From: Thermoleophilia bacterium
GTDB lineage: Bacteria; Actinomycetota; Thermoleophilia; BMS3ABIN01
Length of the DNA stretch: 40,796 bases
Direction of reading: 5' to 3'
Assembly: GCA_014874175.1 (NCBI GenBank)
Contig: JACWAD010000010.1
Coordinates: 1-40,796, forward strand
Shown here: piece by piece, positions 35,759 to 40,796 of the stretch
Layout of the letters: every line of letters starts with the position of its first letter
Position numbering within the stretch: position 1 is the stretch's first letter
Notes under the pieces: generated by a model
Database searches by the model: none
Seen by the model: only the letters and a program-made list of their open reading frames with translations
Told to the model about the DNA's origin: nothing
Made by a program: the position numbers and the translations under genes

Positions 35759-36859
35759 TCAAACTATCTGTTTATAAATTTCCCTCGTTTTTGCCGCAGC
35801 TTTCTCCCAGCTGAACTTTTTTGCCCGGGCAAGCCCTTTATCGATCAGCTCCTGCCGCAGCGAGCCGGAGCCGAGCACCGTCTCAAGCGCGGCCGCCATG
35901 TCCGCGGCGCTGGACGGATCGACAAGTATGGCGGCGTCTCCGGCAACCTCGGGGATGGAAGCCGAGTTTGAAGTCACAACCGGCGTTCCGCACGCCATGG
36001 CTTCCAGGGGCGGCAGCCCGAAACCTTCATAAAAAGAAGGAAACAGCAGCGCCTCGGCCATGCTGTAAATGGCCGGCATGTCAAAGTCATTGACGTATCC
36101 GGCAAAGATTACCCCTTCCAGGTCCAGACCGGCGAACGCCCTGCCGGGCGGCAGGCGGCAGTAATCGACGCCGGTGACAACCAGGCTCACTTCAGGCATT
36201 GTTCGCCTCAGGGAAGCATAAGCCTGAATAGCCGTGTGAATGTTTTTGCGCGGCTCCGTGGAGCCGACAGCAAGGATGAACCTGGCCGGCAGGCCGTAAC
36301 GTTCGCCGGCGCGTTTCAGTTCCTTCTCGTCCGGCACCTGGCGGAATATCTCCGGGACGCCGTTAAAGACGACGCTGATCTTGTTTTCACTGATGCCGCT
36401 CCAGTCAATGATGTCCCGCCGCGAGAAATCGGAGACCGTAATCACATGGTCCACCCCGCGCACGCGGGCCTTCAGGCGCCGCTCATAGAGCGCCGCCCTG
36501 CTGCGGCTGTAATAATCAGATGCCAGCCGCACGAGGATAATGTCATGCAGGGTCATCACCGAGGGACAGGCCAGCTTGGCCGGGCTGGGGAGTCCCATGT
36601 CGCGGGGCGAATGGTAAATGTCGATCTTGCGGTTGGCAAGCTCGTGCGGCAGCCGATACTCCTTGTAGAGGTAGTTTGCTATCCGCTCGGCGTAAGAAAT
36701 GTCGTGGTAGGATCCTCCCGCCATCCGCTGGTTCCGCGCAAACAGTATCACCTGGTCGTCAGTCCCGAGGCGCCTGAGATGCCTTACCAGCTCATGGGTG
36801 TACGCAGAGGTGCCGGTGCGGTGGAATAAAAGAGGCAATCCCTCGATACCAATTTTCAT
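35759..36859 (-). CDS. Glycosyltransferase family 1/4 (GT-B)
   Basis: RFILAVGSTEPRKNIHTAIQAYASLR, ALLFPSFYEGFGLPPLEAMACGTPVVTSNSASIPEVAGDAAILVDP. Confidence 0.93.
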   Translation of the reverse strand: MKIGIEGLPLLFHRTGTSAYTHELVRHLRRLGTDDQVILFARNQRMAGGSYHDISYAERIANYLYKEYRLPHELANRKIDIYHSPRDMGLPSPAKLACPSVMTLHDIILVRLASDYYSRSRAALYERRLKARVRGVDHVITVSDFSRRDIIDWSGISENKISVVFNGVPEIFRQVPDEKELKRAGERYGLPARFILAVGSTEPRKNIHTAIQAYASLRRTMPEVSLVVTGVDYCRLPPGRAFAGLDLEGVIFAGYVNDFDMPAIYSMAEALLFPSFYEGFGLPPLEAMACGTPVVTSNSASIPEVAGDAAILVDPSSAADMAAALETVLGSGSLRQELIDKGLARAKKFSWEKAAAKTREIYKQIV

Positions 36860-37100
36860 GGCTAAGAATCTATCTCAAAAGGTTGTTCATTGGGAAGGTT
36901 GTCCATCGCGAAGTCTATCCTAAAAGGTTAGCGGGGGCGAAGATTAGGCAAATTGGGCAATTTGGAGGAATTGTCTCCCGGACGGTTAAATTGAAATTTG
37001 CCTGCCCTTGCGAGGAGCTCGTAATTCCCCGGATTTAACTGAAAATTTACAGCTCCGCCCTTGCGGCCCAATCTGGACGGGCATAGAGTGTGAGAAGGCC

Positions 37101-40100
37101 TTGAGAAGCGTGTTCGACATTACTAGGAGGGGCAAAAGAAAGTACTACCTGCTGGCCGGCGCAACTCTGGCCGCTGCCCTGGTGGCTGCCTTCGTTTACC
37201 CCGGCTGGCGCGACTCCGGACCGCCGCCGAAAACCATTGGCGCCGATTTGGTTAAAACCGGGGCCGAGCTGGGGCAAAGCGGGAGTATGCAGGGCACCAG
37301 AGTCGGGGCGGGCGAGACCGGCAAGGACGTGCTGACGCTGGCTGCTGCGCGCGGCCAGGGCATTTACACTTCCGGCAAGTTCCAGGCCGGTTATCCCTTT
37401 AACGCGCTCGGCCTGCACTGGATGGCGCAAGTGCCGGCCGGGGCAGACATCAAGGCAGAGGTCCGCTTCAGCCAGGATGGCTCCAATTGGGGGAAGTGGC
37501 AGCAGGTAAGCATCGATGATGATGTCCCCGACTTCGTTGTTAAAACCAGGTCTGCCGGGGAGACAATCGGCGAGCTCGTGTTCGCCGACAGGGCGCGTTT
37601 TTTCCAGTACCGCCTCACCCTGACCGGCAATGCCGCCGGACAGGTTCCCCAGGTAAGCAGGTTCACCGCCAGCTACATTGACGCCAAGGGTTATCACCAG
37701 TCGCCGCTGTCAATCTCGGCCATTACCAGGCGGGTAGGCTGGATGCTAAACCCGCCCCAGGCGAGCGCCGAGCCAGGGGTCATCTCCCGGGCCCAGTGGG
37801 GCGCCGATGAATCGCTGATGACCTGGACTCCCGAGTACGCCACCCCGCAGAAGATAATTGTCCACCATACTGTGACCCAGAACTGGGACTCCGACCCGGC
37901 TGCCACCATCCGCTCAATTTATTACTACCACGCCGTCAGCCTCGGCTGGGGTGATATTGGCTACAATTACCTGATCGATCCATACGGCAATGTTTACGAG
38001 GGGCGCGCCGGCGGCGCCAGCGCGCCCCCGGGCCAGTCCGTCATCGGCGGCCACGTCTACGGTTGGAACTCAGGCTCGATCGGGATTGCCGCCCTGGGTG
38101 ATTATGATTCGACCGATATCACCCCGGCCATGTACAACGCCTTTGTCTGGCTGATCACGCAAAAGGCAAACCAGTTTTGCATTAATCCCGAGGGCTCCGA
38201 TTACTTTGTTCATTATGACCCATTTAACAACTATGCTCCCGTGGGCAGCAGTCCGCCGAATATCATCGGTCACCGCGACGCCTATCCAACCGATTGCCCC
38301 GGAGACATGCTGTATGCGCATATACCCGGCTTTCGCGCCGACGCCAGCCGCAACTACCGGCCCACCATCAGGATAGTCGATCAGACGCCGACCGTCACAA
38401 CCAGCAACAGCCGCCCGCTCCTTTACGCCGACTTTTTTGGCTGCTCGATCGCAAATCCCGCGTCCATCAGCATGACTCTGGACGGAGCCGACGTCACGGC
38501 CGGCTCAACCAGGACCACCACCTACGCCAGCTACCGGCCGCCGGCGCCGCTTGCCGCCGGGACGCACACTGTCTCCATGACTGCGTCGGATTACGTCGGC
38601 CACACCAAGACGGTGAGCTGGCCCTTTACCGTCGCCTCCCCCGGCTACAACCCGCGCGACTATCTCTGGAGCTGGTACGACTCGGTCAGCTCCAAGAACT
38701 GGGTGCTGATGGCAAACCCGGCCTCGTCCGGCGCCGGCACGCTTTTCTTCGACCTTTACATTGGCGGCAGGTACATGGGCCTCTCCGGCTTTGGCCCGCT
38801 GGGCGCAAGCCCCGGCTTTCCCGGCTCCCTGATGGCGGCAAGCGGCGCAACGCTAACGCCTCATTACTCAGGCGTTATGGGAGGCCCGGTAGACGCCGCC
38901 TCTGTAACCGGCGGGCCGGCAATTGTCTCCCAGAGAGTGCTCTGGGGGCAAAACTCCTTTGAGGAGGTGCCCGGCAGTGACTACTTAAGCCTCTCCAGTG
39001 ACTATTACTGGACCTGGTACGATCAGCAGAGCCCCGGATTTACCAACTGGGTGCTTGTCTCTGATCCAAACTCCTATCCTGTTTACTACCAGGTCCTATT
39101 GAAGGGTAAGCTTCTGGCAAGCGGCAGCGTTGGCCCCGGAGGAAGCGCCACCCCCACCTTCCCAGGAAAGATGGGCGGCCCCCTGGAGGCAAGGGCCTGC
39201 CAGTCACCCTTTAACCCCGACGGCAGCTGCTCCCAGCCGGCCAAGGTGATTGCCTCCCAGCGGGTGCTTTCAGGCGGCGGCTCTGCCTTTAACGAGGTGC
39301 CCGGCATCCCCGCCTCCCAGCTTTCGGACCACTACCTTTGGACCTGGTACGACATGCAGTCGCCCGGGGCCCAGGACTGGGTGCTGGTAAATAACGTAAA
39401 TAGTTTTCCGGTTTATTACGAGCTCAGGATTGCCGGCCAACTCATAAACAGCGGCACCGTCGCCCCCGGCGCCAGCACCACCCCCACCTTCCCCGGCAAG
39501 ATGGGCGGGCCGGTGGAGCTGCAGGCCTGGACCGCGGCGCAGCCGCGCACGCCGGCCAAGGTGATGGCATCGCAGCGCACCCTCTGGGGTCCATCGTTTG
39601 AGGAAGTGCCCGGCTACCCGGCGGCGAGCCTTAACTCTGCCTATGTTTGGACCTGGTACGATCAGCTCAGCGCCGGCGCCACCAACTGGGTGCTTGTCTC
39701 CAACCCCAACCCCTGCCCGGTTTATTACGAGCTGAGGATCAGGGGCCAGCTGGTGAGCAATGGCACAATCATGCCCGGCCGCAACGTTACCCCGACTTTC
39801 CCGGGCAAGATGGGCGGACCCGTGGAGCTGCAGGCCTGGACAGATTCCGGCAAGAGCGCCGTGGCCAACGTGATGGCGTCCCAGCGCGTCCTTTGGAACG
39901 GCTACTTTAACGAGGTGGCCGGTAGCGTCTTTAACAAGAACCCGGGGACGTCATGCAGAGCCCCGGCCACAACCGTCACTTCCAGCGCCGCCTTTGAGGT
40001 CAGGGAAAGCAACGGCAACCCGCTCACAACTCTGGCCGCCGGGCAGACGGCGGCGGTCTCGTACAGCAACGGGGCCTACCAGGTGACGACCAGCACCGGC

Positions 40101-40796
40101 TACAGCCACTCGGGCAGCGCCAGCATCAGGATGTCTTCCCCCGGCGGCGGCATCATGCAGGTGACTTCCTATCACGACATTCCTTCCTGGAATGCAAATC
40201 TCGATGACAACCAGTTCCGGGGAACGATAGAGGCTGTTTACTCACCGGTGTCAAAGAAAGTCTGGGTTGTCAACGAGCTGCCGGTTGAAGACTACCTGAA
40301 AGGCATCGCTGAAACCAGCGAGGGTGATCCCCCCCAATACCTGGACGCGATGAGCGTCGCCGCCCGCAGCTACGCCCTCTGGTATGTGAACAGCGGCGGC
40401 AAGTACGGCAGTTCGGAAGTATTTGATCTCAAGAACAGCCGCAACGGCAATGGCGACGACCAGCAGTACAAGGGCTACGGCCTGGAAGAGCGGTTTCCCA
40501 ATCTGGTGACGGCGGTAAACAGCACCGCCGGTCAAGTGGTCACCTACAACGGCAGCGTCGCCCTGGCCTCGTATTTCTCGCAGTCGGACGGTTTCACTCG
40601 TTCGGCGCTCTCGGCATGGGGCCTTAACTACCCATGGCTGATGTCCGTGCCCGACCCCGATTGCAAGGGCATGCCCCTGGAAGGGCACGGGGTCGGCTTA
40701 AGCGCCCACGGCGCCCTTATGCGCGCCTCCCGCGGCAACAGCTACCAGGCGATTCTCGGATATTACTACACCAACACAACCGTCGCGGCCAGGAAC
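37101..40796 (+). CDS. Secreted multidomain protein: PGRP/Amidase_2 domain + four ~100-aa repeats + SpoIID/LytB domain (runs past window end)
   Basis: One continuous frame of 1232 codons to the window edge, absent from ORF track because it is open-ended; TM YYLLAGATLAAALVAAFVY; amidase IIVHHTVTQNW...IGHRDAYPTDCPGDM; repeats W(T/S)WYD...NWVLV...TFPGKMGGPVE...ASQR.LWG..F.EVPG; SpoIID VVNELPVEDYLKGIAETSEGDPPQYLDAMSVAARSYALWYV...GHGVGLSAHGAL. Confidence 0.92.
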   Translation, partial: MRSVFDITRRGKRKYYLLAGATLAAALVAAFVYPGWRDSGPPPKTIGADLVKTGAELGQSGSMQGTRVGAGETGKDVLTLAAARGQGIYTSGKFQAGYPFNALGLHWMAQVPAGADIKAEVRFSQDGSNWGKWQQVSIDDDVPDFVVKTRSAGETIGELVFADRARFFQYRLTLTGNAAGQVPQVSRFTASYIDAKGYHQSPLSISAITRRVGWMLNPPQASAEPGVISRAQWGADESLMTWTPEYATPQKIIVHHTVTQNWDSDPAATIRSIYYYHAVSLGWGDIGYNYLIDPYGNVYEGRAGGASAPPGQSVIGGHVYGWNSGSIGIAALGDYDSTDITPAMYNAFVWLITQKANQFCINPEGSDYFVHYDPFNNYAPVGSSPPNIIGHRDAYPTDCPGDMLYAHIPGFRADASRNYRPTIRIVDQTPTVTTSNSRPLLYADFFGCSIANPASISMTLDGADVTAGSTRTTTYASYRPPAPLAAGTHTVSMTASDYVGHTKTVSWPFTVASPGYNPRDYLWSWYDSVSSKNWVLMANPASSGAGTLFFDLYIGGRYMGLSGFGPLGASPGFPGSLMAASGATLTPHYSGVMGGPVDAASVTGGPAIVSQRVLWGQNSFEEVPGSDYLSLSSDYYWTWYDQQSPGFTNWVLVSDPNSYPVYYQVLLKGKLLASGSVGPGGSATPTFPGKMGGPLEARACQSPFNPDGSCSQPAKVIASQRVLSGGGSAFNEVPGIPASQLSDHYLWTWYDMQSPGAQDWVLVNNVNSFPVYYELRIAGQLINSGTVAPGASTTPTFPGKMGGPVELQAWTAAQPRTPAKVMASQRTLWGPSFEEVPGYPAASLNSAYVWTWYDQLSAGATNWVLVSNPNPCPVYYELRIRGQLVSNGTIMPGRNVTPTFPGKMGGPVELQAWTDSGKSAVANVMASQRVLWNGYFNEVAGSVFNKNPGTSCRAPATTVTSSAAFEVRESNGNPLTTLAAGQTAAVSYSNGAYQVTTSTGYSHSGSASIRMSSPGGGIMQVTSYHDIPSWNANLDDNQFRGTIEAVYSPVSKKVWVVNELPVEDYLKGIAETSEGDPPQYLDAMSVAARSYALWYVNSGGKYGSSEVFDLKNSRNGNGDDQQYKGYGLEERFPNLVTAVNSTAGQVVTYNGSVALASYFSQSDGFTRSALSAWGLNYPWLMSVPDPDCKGMPLEGHGVGLSAHGALMRASRGNSYQAILGYYYTNTTVAARN
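38661..39935 (+). repeat. Four in-frame protein repeats (98-114 aa) inside the amidase/SpoIID protein
   Basis: Repeat starts at 38661 (YLWSWYD), 39003 (YYWTWYD), 39333 (YLWTWYD), 39642 (YVWTWYD); shared FPGKMGGPVELQAW and VMASQRVLWG core. Confidence 0.9.

Noticed and set aside
1-40796. Search by eye for CRISPR arrays, tRNA/rRNA genes, transposases or phage genes
   Set aside because: No regularly spaced repeats, tRNA-like cloverleaf or mobile-element protein motifs were recognised; the region appears to be core chromosome

Overview
This 40.8 kb window is GC-rich, densely coded bacterial chromosome. The block tilS-hpt-ftsH-folE-folP-folB-folK, followed by nad and coaX genes, resembles the order in Actinobacteria/Firmicutes; the lineage is inferred only. 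Main contents, left to right: (1) kdpA on the minus strand, truncated by the window edge, preceded by a well-matched c-di-AMP (ydaO/yuaA) riboswitch with its own sigma70-type promoter and intrinsic terminator; (2) a DUF1858 protein, a 30-aa membrane-peptide ORF, an ECF sigma factor with a putative non-canonical anti-sigma partner, a short heme-copper-oxidase-like protein, a mini zinc ribbon and a Crp/Fnr regulator; (3) tilS, hpt, ftsH, folE, folP, folB, folK, nadA, nadB, nadC, birA; (4) a complete late biotin operon on the minus strand, bioB-bioF-bioDA(fusion)-alpha/beta hydrolase-bioC; (5) coaX; (6) an operon of a calcineurin-like phosphoesterase, cyclic 2,3-diphosphoglycerate (cDPG) synthetase, 2-phosphoglycerate kinase and a transaldolase-like aldolase, i.e. 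a methanogen-type cDPG pathway in a bacterial genome; (7) rho, a zinc-ribbon protein, rpoN downstream of an ABC-2 exporter, dus, polX, a glycosyltransferase; (8) an ORF of at least 1232 codons, open at the window end, joining a PGRP-type amidase, four ~100-aa repeats and a SpoIID/LytB domain. Also seen: a family of near-loopless intergenic palindromes, and short-period purine-rich repeats abutting start codons. The best candidates for undescribed biology are the cDPG operon with its phosphoesterase and the amidase-repeat-SpoIID fusion. No tRNA, rRNA, CRISPR array, transposase or prophage was recognised.
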